Shown here: positions 1 to 8,907 of the stretch, one piece after another
Layout: the number at the start of each line of letters is the position of its first letter
Numbering within the stretch: position 1 is the first letter of the stretch
Assembly (NCBI GenBank): GCA_030523505.1
Contig: JAUNIK010000034.1
Location: 1 to 12,655, forward strand
Direction of reading: 5' to 3'
DNA length: 12,655 nt
DNA from: Prevotellaceae bacterium
GTDB lineage: Bacteria > Bacteroidota > Bacteroidia > Bacteroidales > Bacteroidaceae
Notes under the pieces: model-generated
Databases searched by the model: none
The model's input: only the letters and a program-made list of their open reading frames with translations
Told to the model about the DNA's origin: nothing
Program-made: the position numbers and the translations under genes

Positions 1-1643
1 CTGCTGACAACGTAGCGAATACCGACAAGGCTGACGACAAGAAGGTCGAAGAGCCAACTTTGTCGCCAGAAGAAGAGCTTGCCGCAATGCCTAAGCGCCG
101 TGGCAGAAAGTCGAAGCGTGAGCTGGAACTTATAGCTATGATTGAAAAGAAGAAGCAGGAAGAAGCCAACTCAGAACCTGTTGCAGAGACAGAGCCTCAG
201 CCTGAAGAAATGCAGGCTGAACCTGAAAACGAAGAGCAGCAGACTGAGGATGTTGCAGATATGCTCCAGAAGACCATGAACCGCCAGAACGACCCAGAGC
301 CTGAAGCTCCAGCAGAACAAGCTGTAAACGAATTCTGGGAAGGCGATCCATGCGACGGGACCGACTTCATCCCTGTAATCGATGTACCTATCGAAGACAG
401 CGAGATGATGCCTACCTACGACATCTTCGACAACCCAATGAACATACCTGTTCAGGAGTCACGTCCTGCACGCAATGAAAAACCTCGTAAAGAGGCTGTC
501 CCTGAGAAACCGGTATATAACTTCGAGGATCTCATCGACTGTAACGGTGTTGTGGAGATGCTCACCGACGGCTATGGATTCCTGCGTTCAAGTGACTACA
601 ATTACCTGTCATCACCTGATGATGTGTATGTTGCATCTAACATTGTAAAGAAGTACGGACTGAAAACCGGTGATGTTGTTCAGGGAAAGGTGCGTCCTCC
701 AAAGGAAGGCGAGAAATACTTCCCACTGACAAGCATCGATATGATCAACGGTCGACAGCCAAACGATATCCGTGACCGAATTCCTTTCGAGCACCTCACC
801 CCACTTTTCCCTGATGAGAAGTTCTCTCTCTGCGGCGACAGAAAGACAACCAACCTCAGCACCCGTATCGTTGACCTTTTCTCTCCTATCGGCAAGGGAC
901 AGCGTGCACTCATCGTGGCACAGCCTAAGACAGGTAAGACCATCCTCATGAAGGATATCGCTAATGCTATTGCAGCCAACCACCCAGAAGCGTACCTTAT
1001 GATGCTCCTCATCGACGAGCGTCCTGAGGAGGTGACAGACATGGCTCGCACAGTAAATGCAGAGGTTATTGCATCTACATTCGATGAACCTGCAGAGCGC
1101 CACGTGAAGATTGCCGGTATCGTATTGGAGAAGGCTAAACGACTCGTAGAGTGTGGTCACGATGTAGTGATATTCCTTGATTCCATCACCCGTCTGGCTC
1201 GTGCATACAACACAGTTGCGCCCGCATCAGGCAAAGTCCTTACCGGTGGTGTTGATGCAAATGCATTGCAGAAACCAAAGCGATTCTTCGGTGCTGCACG
1301 TAACATTGAAGGTGGCGGTTCGCTCACCATCATTGCAACAGCACTTATCGATACTGGTTCGAAGATGGATGAAGTTATCTTTGAGGAATTCAAGGGTACT
1401 GGTAACATGGAACTCCAACTTGATCGCAATCTCAGCAACAAGCGTATCTTCCCTGCTGTCAACCTTGTTCAGTCAAGTACACGTCGCGATGATCTGCTTC
1501 ATGATGAGACAACCCTCAACCGTATGTGGATTCTCCGTAAGCATATTGCCGACATGACTGCTCTCGAAGCAATGAACACCATCCATAACAGTATGGAAAA
1601 GACCCGCGACAATGAGGAATTCCTCATGTCAATGAATGGATAA
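1..1643 (+). CDS. rho: Transcription termination factor Rho (5' end outside window)
   Basis: Hexameric RNA-dependent ATPase that ends transcription of untranslated RNA. The frame is open from base 3 with no stop, so the true start lies upstream and the TTG at 60 is only an internal codon; at least 546 residues are present. Numbering from 60, residues 1 to about 150 are low complexity and rich in Glu, Pro and Gln, with a basic patch [10 protein letters not shown]. The cold-shock-type RNA-binding domain starts near residue 163 ([26 protein letters not shown]). The RecA-like ATPase core has Walker A PKTGKT at 289-294, the conserved [10 protein letters not shown], Walker [11 protein letters not shown], and the Q- and R-loop region [20 protein letters not shown]. 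The core closely resembles E. coli Rho; the long extension is typical of Bacteroidota Rho. The gene ends 9 bp before uvrA, so the two are probably cotranscribed. Confidence 0.97.
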   Translation, partial: ADNVANTDKADDKKVEEPTLSPEEELAAMPKRRGRKSKRELELIAMIEKKKQEEANSEPVAETEPQPEEMQAEPENEEQQTEDVADMLQKTMNRQNDPEPEAPAEQAVNEFWEGDPCDGTDFIPVIDVPIEDSEMMPTYDIFDNPMNIPVQESRPARNEKPRKEAVPEKPVYNFEDLIDCNGVVEMLTDGYGFLRSSDYNYLSSPDDVYVASNIVKKYGLKTGDVVQGKVRPPKEGEKYFPLTSIDMINGRQPNDIRDRIPFEHLTPLFPDEKFSLCGDRKTTNLSTRIVDLFSPIGKGQRALIVAQPKTGKTILMKDIANAIAANHPEAYLMMLLIDERPEEVTDMARTVNAEVIASTFDEPAERHVKIAGIVLEKAKRLVECGHDVVIFLDSITRLARAYNTVAPASGKVLTGGVDANALQKPKRFFGAARNIEGGGSLTIIATALIDTGSKMDEVIFEEFKGTGNMELQLDRNLSNKRIFPAVNLVQSSTRRDDLLHDETTLNRMWILRKHIADMTALEAMNTIHNSMEKTRDNEEFLMSMNG

Positions 1644-1652
1644 TAGCATTTA

Positions 1653-4487
1653 ATGGGACAAAATATTGAAATCAAAGGTGCGAGGGTGAACAACCTCAAG
1701 GATGTCAGCCTCAAAATCCCAAGAAATAAACTCATCGTGATTGCTGGAGTCAGTGGCTCCGGCAAATCATCTTTGGCCTTCGACACATTGTATGCCGAAG
1801 GTCAGCGTCGTTATGTCGAGTCGTTGTCAAGCTATGCACGACAGTTCCTTGGCAGAATGAGCAAACCGGAATGCGACTATATCAAAGGTCTGCCTCCGGC
1901 TATCGCCATCGAACAGCGAGTGATATCGCGAAATCCACGTTCCACCGTTGGCACATCGACCGAGATTTACGAATATCTCCGTCTGCTCTTTGCTCGTATT
2001 GGTCACACATTCTCGCCTGTCAGCGGTGTGGAAGTGAAGCGCCATACCGGTGAAGACATCGTGGCTTGTATGCTCGACCATAACGAAGGCGAACGCTTCG
2101 TGGTTCTCGCTCCATTATGTATGCGTGAAGGTCGCACACTGCAACGCCAGTTGGAAGCAAAAAACCAGCAGGGCTTTGCGCGTATATATCATAACGGCAA
2201 GTTTGTGCGTATCGACGACTTTATCGAGTCAAATGGCAATCTGGAAGAGATAAATCCTGAGGATATCAGTATAGTTATCGACCGTCTGTCGGTGTGTGAC
2301 GACAAGGAAACAATCTCTCGTCTGCTCGACACTACAGAGACTGCGTTCTTCGAAGGTCACGGACTCTGCACACTGCTATTCACTGACAGCGGTGAAACAC
2401 ACGAGTTCTCTACACGTTTTGAGGCTGACGGCATGGAGTTTGAGATTCCTTCCGACAATATGTTCTCGTTCAACTCGCCAAGCGGTGCCTGTCCAACTTG
2501 CGAAGGTTTCGGAAGCATCATAGGCATAGATGAGAAACTGGTGATTCCGAACCCTGCCATTTCTGTGTACGAAGGATGTGTGCAATGCTGGCACGGCGAG
2601 AAGATGGGAATGTGGAAGGACGAATTCTGCCGCCGAGCATCAATCAACAATTTCCCTATCTTCACCCCATATTTTGAATTGACAAAAGAGCAGAAAGACT
2701 GGCTCTGGCACGGCCTGCCTTGCGACAAGCTTCGCAGCGACGATGAGAAGGTTTGTATTGACGCGTTCTTCCAGATGGTGAAGGACAATCAGTACAAGAT
2801 CCAGTATCGTGTGATGCTGAGCCGCTTCCGTGGAAAGACAATCTGCCCTGACTGTCATGGTACTCGTCTGAAAAAGGAGACTCAATGGGTGAAGATTTGT
2901 GGCAAGAACATCTCTGAACTTGTAGAGATGCCTATCTCTGACTTGAAAGTATGGTTTGATAGCATCCAACTCACAGAGCACGATGCTGCTGTCGGCAAAC
3001 GCTTGCTCACAGAGATAAAGAGTCGTTTGCAGTTCCTGCTCAATGTTGGTTTGGGATATCTCACGCTGAATCGTCCCTCAAACACTCTTTCGGGTGGTGA
3101 AAGCCAGCGTATTAACCTCACGACATCATTGGGGTCATCGCTCGTGGGCAGTCTTTATATCCTTGATGAGCCAAGCATCGGCCTGCACTCACGCGATACC
3201 GACCAGCTTATCGGTGTATTGAAAGACTTACGCGACTTGGGTAATACTGTCATCGTTGTTGAACACGACGAGGAGATGCTGCGTGCTGCCGACTATCTCA
3301 TCGATATCGGTCCTGACGCCGGACGACTGGGCGGTCATGTGGTGTTCGAAGGCCCAAGTTCATTGCTCACAGGAAAGACCGACGAACTGCTGCAGCAATT
3401 CCCTGACTCGCATACCATACAGTACCTCACCCACAACAAGAGCATCGAGATTCCATCATCACGCCGACCATGGAACAGATATATCGAGGCAAAACAATGC
3501 CACATGAACAACCTCAAAGGTGTGAATGCAAAGATACCTCTGAATGTGTTCAATGTCATCACCGGTGTCAGTGGCAGTGGTAAGTCATCGTTGGTGAAAG
3601 GTATCCTCTACCCTGCTCTCAAACGATATATCGGTGAGGTATGCGATGCCCCAGGTGAGTTCGCTGGTCTTGCTGGCGACATAGACAGCATCAAGCACGT
3701 GGAGTTTGTAGATCAGAACTCCATCGGAAAGAGTTCCCGCTCGAATCCTGCCACCTATGTCAAGGCTTATGATGCCATCCGTACTCTCTTCGCCGAGCAG
3801 CAATTGTCAAAGCAGATGGGCTTCACACCTCAGTATTTCTCGTTCAACGCCGATGGTGGTCGCTGTGAGGAGTGCAAGGGAAATGGTATGATTACTGTCG
3901 AGATGCAGTTCATGGCCGACCTTGAGCTCGTGTGCGACTCATGTCATGGAAAGCGTTTCAAGAGCGAGATTCTGGATGTGCGCTTTGAGGATAAGAACAT
4001 CAGCGATGTGCTTGATATGACCGTAAATGAGGCTATCGAGTTCTTTGGCGAGCACAAGAAGAAGGCTATCGTTGAGAAGCTCAAACCTTTGCAGGCTGTA
4101 GGTCTTGGTTATATCAAACTGGGCCAGAGTTCTTCTACCCTCTCCGGTGGTGAGAACCAACGTGTGAAACTGGCTTACTATCTCGGTCAGGAACAGCATG
4201 AGCCAACCTTGTTCATATTCGATGAACCTACCACCGGACTTCATTTCCATGATATCCGTCGCTTGATAGACGCTTTCAATGCGCTCATCGAGCGAGGACA
4301 TACCGTTCTTGTTATTGAGCATAACATGGATATCATCAAGTGTGCCGACCATATCATCGACCTCGGACCGGAAGGTGGTAATGCCGGAGGTGAGATTGTG
4401 TTCTCGGGAACACCAGAGGAACTCATTGCATCAGGCAAGGGATATACGGGCAAGTATCTTAAACAGGCTTTCGACAGGCATCAATAA
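1653..4487 (+). CDS. uvrA: UvrA-family excinuclease ABC subunit A, probable paralogue
   Basis: Tandem ABC ATPase that scans DNA for bulky lesions and loads UvrB in nucleotide excision repair. The 944 residues match the usual length of about 940. Walker A motifs GVSGSGKSS lie at 32-40 and 638-646, and ABC signatures LSGGESQR at 479-486 and LSGGENQR at 830-837, each followed by a DEPS or DEPT Walker B with an H-loop histidine. The lesion-recognition stretch SRNPRSTVGTSTEIYEYLR and a UvrB-binding-like region (about 115-210) are present. The C-terminal zinc module is intact (C738, C741, C761, C764). The first zinc module is not: only C280 and C283 remain, and hand alignment with E. coli UvrA puts F256 and D259 where the other two cysteines should be. 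Bacteroidota often encode two UvrA proteins, so this is more likely the divergent copy than the housekeeping one. It starts 9 bp after rho. Confidence 0.92.
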   Translation: MGQNIEIKGARVNNLKDVSLKIPRNKLIVIAGVSGSGKSSLAFDTLYAEGQRRYVESLSSYARQFLGRMSKPECDYIKGLPPAIAIEQRVISRNPRSTVGTSTEIYEYLRLLFARIGHTFSPVSGVEVKRHTGEDIVACMLDHNEGERFVVLAPLCMREGRTLQRQLEAKNQQGFARIYHNGKFVRIDDFIESNGNLEEINPEDISIVIDRLSVCDDKETISRLLDTTETAFFEGHGLCTLLFTDSGETHEFSTRFEADGMEFEIPSDNMFSFNSPSGACPTCEGFGSIIGIDEKLVIPNPAISVYEGCVQCWHGEKMGMWKDEFCRRASINNFPIFTPYFELTKEQKDWLWHGLPCDKLRSDDEKVCIDAFFQMVKDNQYKIQYRVMLSRFRGKTICPDCHGTRLKKETQWVKICGKNISELVEMPISDLKVWFDSIQLTEHDAAVGKRLLTEIKSRLQFLLNVGLGYLTLNRPSNTLSGGESQRINLTTSLGSSLVGSLYILDEPSIGLHSRDTDQLIGVLKDLRDLGNTVIVVEHDEEMLRAADYLIDIGPDAGRLGGHVVFEGPSSLLTGKTDELLQQFPDSHTIQYLTHNKSIEIPSSRRPWNRYIEAKQCHMNNLKGVNAKIPLNVFNVITGVSGSGKSSLVKGILYPALKRYIGEVCDAPGEFAGLAGDIDSIKHVEFVDQNSIGKSSRSNPATYVKAYDAIRTLFAEQQLSKQMGFTPQYFSFNADGGRCEECKGNGMITVEMQFMADLELVCDSCHGKRFKSEILDVRFEDKNISDVLDMTVNEAIEFFGEHKKKAIVEKLKPLQAVGLGYIKLGQSSSTLSGGENQRVKLAYYLGQEQHEPTLFIFDEPTTGLHFHDIRRLIDAFNALIERGHTVLVIEHNMDIIKCADHIIDLGPEGGNAGGEIVFSGTPEELIASGKGYTGKYLKQAFDRHQ

Positions 4488-4502
4488 CAGAAGCAAAAGC
4501 AT

Positions 4503-5387
4503 ATGAAGTTATCTATTCTGATTCCTGTACACAACTATACCTGCTACAAACTCGTATATGATCTGCACGAACAGGCAGAACGCCTCGGTATAGACTACGA
4601 GATTATTGTGGCAGAGGATGGCAGTCGTTCGCAAGTAGACATCATCGCCAATCACAAGATGATAGATCTGACCAACTGCCGGCATATCATCCGTAGGGAA
4701 AATGTAGGGCGTGCTGCGATCCGCAATGTGCTGTTCAGAGAATCAACTGGCGACTTGCTGCTGTTCATGGATGCCGATGGTCGTGTGATAAACGAGAAAT
4801 TCCTTTCTGCTTATATCGAAGCATCAAAGGAGCATGCTGTAGTATGTGGTGGCATCAAATGTCCGGAAGTATGCCATGATCCTCATCGCAGCCTTCGCTG
4901 GCGATACGAAAGAGACTACGAGAAGAAACATGGATATGTCAGTGAACAATTCCGTTCTTTCTGCTTTCTGATAAAGCGTGATGTGATGTCCGGTCTACCG
5001 TTCGATGAGCGTTACAAGATCTACGGATATGAGGATGTGCAATATGGCATGGATCTCGAGAAGGCAGGCTATACAGTGCACGCCATCGACAATCCGCTGG
5101 AGAATGCAGATATAGAAGATAACTGCACTTTCCTGAAAAAAACCGAAGAGGCTCTTCGTTCGGCATATATGTTCAGAGATGAGATTGGCGACCGGGTGGA
5201 AGTTGTGAAATTAAGGAAGCGACTGGGCATACTGAGCCTTCCCATTGCATGCTTCTTCATGGTATTCAAGAAGATTCTTAGAGCCAATCTCCTTTCCGCC
5301 AATCCAAGCCTGCTGGTTTTCAAGATATACAAATTGGGGTATTATTGTAGAATAAAAACCCCTGTAGGCTTTGTTCGCTTGAGATAA
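4503..5387 (+). CDS. Family 2 glycosyltransferase (GT-A fold)
   Basis: Likely transfers a sugar from a nucleotide-sugar donor to a cell-surface glycan; donor and acceptor cannot be told from sequence. The 294 residues begin with the GT2 start MKLSILIPVHNY and the donor-binding EDGSRS, then the metal-binding MDADG at 89-93 (in place of DxD) and YEDVQYG near 176-182, which fits the catalytic ED motif. A short hydrophobic segment near 248-260 and a basic tail suggest attachment to the inner face of the membrane without a full transmembrane bundle. The start is 15 bp after the uvrA stop, so it is probably the third gene of the rho transcript. Its last 46 bp overlap the end of the opposing hydrolase gene. 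No other glycan genes are adjacent. Confidence 0.86.
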   Translation: MKLSILIPVHNYTCYKLVYDLHEQAERLGIDYEIIVAEDGSRSQVDIIANHKMIDLTNCRHIIRRENVGRAAIRNVLFRESTGDLLLFMDADGRVINEKFLSAYIEASKEHAVVCGGIKCPEVCHDPHRSLRWRYERDYEKKHGYVSEQFRSFCFLIKRDVMSGLPFDERYKIYGYEDVQYGMDLEKAGYTVHAIDNPLENADIEDNCTFLKKTEEALRSAYMFRDEIGDRVEVVKLRKRLGILSLPIACFFMVFKKILRANLLSANPSLLVFKIYKLGYYCRIKTPVGFVRLR

Positions 5388-6148
5388 TCAAGTTCAAAGT
5401 CCTTTCCTACTATCAGGCCGTAATCTCGACTGAGAATTGTCTTCACTGTGATGCAAGCCAGATCAGGATGATTATTCTCATCGCTCAGATGGCAAAGCCA
5501 CACATGGCGCAATGCCGGTGAAGCATACTTTGCTATAGCCTCAGCACAAAGCTTGTTGCTCAAATGTCCATTGCCACCCATGATACGCGCCTTGAGATGT
5601 GCTGGATAAGGACCATGAAGAAGCATCTCCTCATCGTAGTTTGATTCGAGAACGAGATAATTGGTCTCACTGATATATTGAGCCATTTCCTCTGTCACAT
5701 GACCTGCATCGGTGATGATACAGAAGGTGATGTCGCCATAGACAATCTTATATCCCACATTATCGCAACTATCGTGAGGCACCGAGAATGGTGTTACCTG
5801 AAAGCTACCCAATGTGAAGGTCTTGCCTGGCTCGATGACACGCACCATATCACTGGCAATCTTATGACGCACACAGTAGTTGTTTTGTATGCCTAGATGT
5901 ACTTTGCTTGTTGTATATACCGGCAGTTCATGGTCGTTGCTGAAACTACCCACTGACTTCACATGATCGGCATGGTCGTGAGTAACCAGGATATTGTTTA
6001 TCAACGACAGGTGCAGACCGTACTCTTTGAAGTGCTTTTTAAGAGTACGGATACCGATCCCGACATCAATCATCAGGCTCTCATCATTAGTAAACAGGTA
6101 GTAACAATTGCCACTGCTACCACTTCCAAACGAAATAAAGTTGAGCAT
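5342..6148 (-). CDS. MBL-fold metal-dependent hydrolase, YycJ/WalJ type
   Basis: Metallo-beta-lactamase-fold enzyme of the cytoplasmic YycJ/WalJ group, whose studied members act as DNA exonucleases or phosphodiesterases. The protein begins with the group's FGSGSSGNCYYL and carries the metal-binding THDHADH (H57, H59, D61, H62), then PHDSCDNVGY, the bridging aspartate in ITDAGHV, and later histidines in GGNGHLSN and LCHLSDENNHP. All expected metal ligands appear present. A TTG at 6178 would add ten residues, but it lies upstream of the probable promoter -7 box at 6167-6174, so I chose the ATG at 6148, giving 268 residues. The family is clear; the true substrate is not. Confidence 0.88.
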   Translation of the reverse strand: MLNFISFGSGSSGNCYYLFTNDESLMIDVGIGIRTLKKHFKEYGLHLSLINNILVTHDHADHVKSVGSFSNDHELPVYTTSKVHLGIQNNYCVRHKIASDMVRVIEPGKTFTLGSFQVTPFSVPHDSCDNVGYKIVYGDITFCIITDAGHVTEEMAQYISETNYLVLESNYDEEMLLHGPYPAHLKARIMGGNGHLSNKLCAEAIAKYASPALRHVWLCHLSDENNHPDLACITVKTILSRDYGLIVGKDFELDYLKRTKPTGVFILQ

Positions 6149-6158
6149 TAAAGTTCCT

Positions 6159-6172
6159 ATTTTGTACAAAAT
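6159..6172. promoter_or_regulatory. 14-bp perfect palindrome, possible operator
   Basis: ATTTTGTACAAAAT is a perfect inverted repeat that overlaps the -7 box and the expected start of transcription of the leftward hydrolase gene. A protein bound here could block that promoter, but in AT-rich DNA such a palindrome may also arise by chance. Confidence 0.35.
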
Positions 6173-6198
6173 TACCAAAAATAGATGAGAAAACCAAG
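6167..6198 (-). promoter_or_regulatory. Promoter of the MBL-fold hydrolase gene
   Basis: Read on the minus strand, TAATTTTG (6174-6167) fits the Bacteroidota -7 consensus TAnnTTTG. A CTTG at 6198-6195, 20 nt upstream, fits the -33 element. Eighteen bases separate the -7 box from the ATG at 6148, leaving a very short leader. This decides the start codon of the hydrolase. Confidence 0.65.
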
Positions 6199-6207
6199 AT
6201 TTTTGGC

Positions 6208-6215
6208 TACCTTTG
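6208..6215 (+). promoter_or_regulatory. -7 box for the small lipoprotein gene
   Basis: TACCTTTG fits TAnnTTTG exactly and lies 38 bp before the ATG at 6254. The sequence 20 nt upstream (GATG) is only a weak -33 match. The box lies inside the longer reading frame that begins at 6185, which argues against that earlier start. Confidence 0.55.
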
Positions 6216-6253
6216 TAGTAGATTTACGTTTTTTAATAGGAAACAGACGCACA

Positions 6254-6670
6254 ATGAAGAAATCATATTTCATTCTTTCGCTCATCGTTGGCGTTGTTGC
6301 GATGCTTTCGTGCAACGGAAAAACCGACGAGGAATTGCTCACACAGCGTGTTGATTCTTTTGCCGTTCACTACTATAACTGGCAACTAGAGAAATGCATG
6401 TATCAGGTCACAAAGGAATCCAAGCACAAGTTGGAGTTTCTTGCTTCAAACATCAGTCAGACTGATGTCGATTCACTCAGACAGGCTGAAACGGGTGCGA
6501 CATACGAGATAGATGACATCACGATGGAAAGCCGTAAGGCCACAGTAAAACTCCATGTGTTTGATTATTTCGAGGCAAAAGAAATCGGCCAGCCTCTGCA
6601 GAAGACCGACGAATGCTTTGTCACACTGCATCTGGTGAAAAACGGCAACGCCTGGAAAGTAGAGCTTTAA
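6254..6670 (+). CDS. Small lipoprotein of unknown function
   Basis: The 138-residue product starts MKKSYFILSLIVGVVAMLSC, a type II signal peptide with the lipidated cysteine at position 20, so it should sit in a membrane facing the periplasm or surface. The mature part, about 118 residues, has an early helix (TDEELLTQRVDSFAVHYYNW) and later alternating strands ending VTLHLVKNGNAWKVEL. This pattern recalls NTF2-like or DUF4878-like secreted domains that close with a conserved tryptophan strand, but that is only a resemblance. No catalytic motif is seen. The start at 6254 was chosen because it gives a clean signal peptide and lies downstream of the -7 box. Confidence 0.8.
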   Translation: MKKSYFILSLIVGVVAMLSCNGKTDEELLTQRVDSFAVHYYNWQLEKCMYQVTKESKHKLEFLASNISQTDVDSLRQAETGATYEIDDITMESRKATVKLHVFDYFEAKEIGQPLQKTDECFVTLHLVKNGNAWKVEL

Positions 6671-6720
6671 AGGAGCCTCTCCCCCCTTACCCCCTCCCCC
6701 CCTTAGGGAGGGGGAGACCA
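6671..6720. repeat. C-rich intergenic repeat with strong hairpin
   Basis: Directly after the lipoprotein stop there are several runs of C, followed by an inverted repeat CCCCCTCCC (6690-6698) and GGGAGGGGG (6706-6714) with a 7-nt loop. It lies between two convergent genes and may act as a terminator or transcript-end stabiliser for either, although no T-run follows on either strand. Related C-rich sequence follows the gene stops at 10261 and 12632. Confidence 0.6.
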
Positions 6721-6740
6721 TTCGGGGAAAGAACCGGCAT

Positions 6741-8903
6741 TTAGAATGGCAGACCGACTGCGAAATGGAAGGCAAGGTCGCGACCGAGGTTCGGATGGAT
6801 TATCGGGAAGTGCTCCTTACTTGTAGTATATGCAGGGTTGATGGCCTTCATACCAAGATCAAAACGCACGATGAAATAGCCGAAGTTCAATCGCAAACCA
6901 AGACCATAAGCCACGGCTATCTCTTTATAGAAATCGGTAAATGTAAACTGTCCGCCCGGCTGGTCCTCATAATCACGGAGTGTCCATATGTTACCGGCAT
7001 CGATGAAGGCGGCACCGCTGAACTTCCAGAACAGGTTGGTGCGGTATTCCATGCTCAGGTCGAGCTTCACATCACCCGTCTGATTGATGAAGTCAATACG
7101 ACCATCGGTACCTTTGAATCGTCCAGGACCAAGACTTCTCACACTCCAACCACGCACTGAGTTTGCACCACCCGAGAAATAACGCTTCTCAAACGGCAGA
7201 ATAGTACTGTTGCCGTAAGGATAGGCTACTCCCAATGCCGCATGTACAGCCAGCTGGTTGTTTTTATCGAAGTCGAAGACCTTGGTGAAATCGATGTCAC
7301 CCTTCACAAACTGCGCATACGCTATATTAAATAATGTGTGCTGCCCGTCCTCGTTGGTGCGGAACTTGGTGATATGTGCCAGTCCGTCGAGCAGATTGCC
7401 CGATGTCTCGATATTTGTTCTCACAGCCCATGTCTTGTGGGTGAAGGTCATACCGAAACCGATCTTCATGATGAACAGATCCTCGTAGTTGTAGCGAAGG
7501 ATAGCATTTCGGTTGGTTACATCCTCGAGATAATCGTGGCGGAAAGTTTCCGAAATCCAAGGCATATAGACATAGTTCATATCGAGCAAGTCGAAGCGGT
7601 ACACCACCTTTCCAGAAGGATCAGTCCAGCGATAGCGCCATGCTGCCGAGAACAATCGGCGATGAAACTCCGGACGGTTCTGGAGGTTATATGCTGCCGA
7701 CAGTTCGCTGGTGGCATTTATCTTGCTCAGCAATCGGGTGCTCTTGTAAGGAAGGATGAATCGGGGGAATGTCAGCTTCGACTCAATGCCATACTCGTTG
7801 TAGTTCTGGTCGGAATATCCCTCCAATCCTGTGATAGCCTCGTAGGCAGCACGGGCCTGGATTGAGAACAGTTCACTGCCATGGAACACATTTCTATTCT
7901 CGTATGTGAGTGTAGCCGCTGCTCCAAGGTCACCAGCCGTATTGGTACCCTCCGGAAGGAAGGATATCGTGGAAGGCTTGTTGGTGCTGATCTGGATATC
8001 GCAGTCAAGGAGCGTAGTGTCAGGCACTTCCGAGAAACGGATATTGGTGTATCTCACAGCCTGAAGACGCGCGAAGTTGTTGTATGTCTTCTGCAAATCC
8101 TCACTGCTGTATGGCTTTCCTTCTGCAAACGCCGTGTTGCTTTCAAGCACCTTCCTTCTGAGGTGCATATTCTCGCCATCGCCCGACAGATAGTTTATCT
8201 TCCTGATGTTGTAGAGCGGATGACTAACGGCTGGAGCTGTGCTGTTCTCACGATACTTCTGAAGTCGCATCATCACATCCACATCAGTGCTGTTTGCCGC
8301 TGTGTCAACCTCAAACGAGATGAAATCCTTGTGGAAACGATAGTATCCGTTGCTTGTCATGAGCGATGTGATGCGCTTGCGTTCGTCGTTGAGAAGCGAC
8401 ACAGAGAAACGCTCACCTGGTTTCAGCGACTTCGGCTGGTCGCTGTAACCCTCAAGGAATTCCTTCACAGAGTCGTCCTGAATCTCATATTTCACATCAC
8501 GGATATAATACTGCTCACCTGGGTGCAACCTGTAGAGGGCCTTCACCTTCTTGCCCTTCACCTGATTGTCCATATCGACCTTGGCATGGAGATAACCCAT
8601 GTTCTGCATTGCCATCTGGAGGTCGTCGCATGATTTCTGTGCAAGGAGAGTGTCGTAGATTACTGGTGCTGCTCCTGGTTTCTTGAAAAGCGAGAACCAT
8701 TTGGTGTTTGGCAACTGACGCACATATCCCGAAAGTCCCGAGGTGTTGAAGTCTTTTGTGTCAGCCTCAACCTTTACTCCTTCGAGCGAATACGAGCCTT
8801 CAGGAATGGAGTTTGATGTGCTGCAACACGTCAGCGCCAACACAAAAGTGATGGCGAAAAAGGCGGAAAACAGTTTCCTACATGTTGCAGACAAGTTATT
8901 CAT
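6741..8903 (-). CDS. tamL: TamL-like lipoprotein of the Omp85 (BamA/TamA) family
   Basis: Outer-membrane beta-barrel of the Omp85 superfamily. Bacteroidota carry a lipidated TamA homologue, TamL, thought to work with TamB in envelope assembly or lipid transport. The 720 residues open with a lipoprotein signal ending ALTCCSTSNS (C26 or C27), which separates TamL from TamA and BamA. Residues about 35 to 310 look like POTRA-type domains (IPEGSYSLEGVKVE; HPGEQYYIRDVKYEI; HPLYNIRKINYLSG), and from about 320 the chain is rich in barrel strands. RYFSGGANSVRGW, with VRGW at 583-586, is the conserved Omp85 L6-loop motif, and the protein ends in phenylalanine (FAVGLPF) as barrel proteins do. No tamB is next to it. 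A promoter lies 4 bp before the ATG. Confidence 0.9.
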   Translation of the reverse strand: MNNLSATCRKLFSAFFAITFVLALTCCSTSNSIPEGSYSLEGVKVEADTKDFNTSGLSGYVRQLPNTKWFSLFKKPGAAPVIYDTLLAQKSCDDLQMAMQNMGYLHAKVDMDNQVKGKKVKALYRLHPGEQYYIRDVKYEIQDDSVKEFLEGYSDQPKSLKPGERFSVSLLNDERKRITSLMTSNGYYRFHKDFISFEVDTAANSTDVDVMMRLQKYRENSTAPAVSHPLYNIRKINYLSGDGENMHLRRKVLESNTAFAEGKPYSSEDLQKTYNNFARLQAVRYTNIRFSEVPDTTLLDCDIQISTNKPSTISFLPEGTNTAGDLGAAATLTYENRNVFHGSELFSIQARAAYEAITGLEGYSDQNYNEYGIESKLTFPRFILPYKSTRLLSKINATSELSAAYNLQNRPEFHRRLFSAAWRYRWTDPSGKVVYRFDLLDMNYVYMPWISETFRHDYLEDVTNRNAILRYNYEDLFIMKIGFGMTFTHKTWAVRTNIETSGNLLDGLAHITKFRTNEDGQHTLFNIAYAQFVKGDIDFTKVFDFDKNNQLAVHAALGVAYPYGNSTILPFEKRYFSGGANSVRGWSVRSLGPGRFKGTDGRIDFINQTGDVKLDLSMEYRTNLFWKFSGAAFIDAGNIWTLRDYEDQPGGQFTFTDFYKEIAVAYGLGLRLNFGYFIVRFDLGMKAINPAYTTSKEHFPIIHPNLGRDLAFHFAVGLPF

Positions 8904-8907
8904 ACTA

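Noticed and set aside
612..1160. 182-codon open frame on the minus strand inside rho
   Set aside because: It lies fully antisense to the conserved Rho core, and its product shows no domain or low-complexity bias typical of real genes.
6185..6253. Earlier ATG at 6185 for the lipoprotein gene
   Set aside because: It would bury the signal peptide behind 23 residues and lies upstream of the TACCTTTG box at 6208-6215.
7881..8633. 250-codon open frame on the plus strand inside tamL
   Set aside because: It is antisense to the POTRA-like part of a well-supported gene, has an odd His/Val/Leu-rich composition and no promoter or family match.
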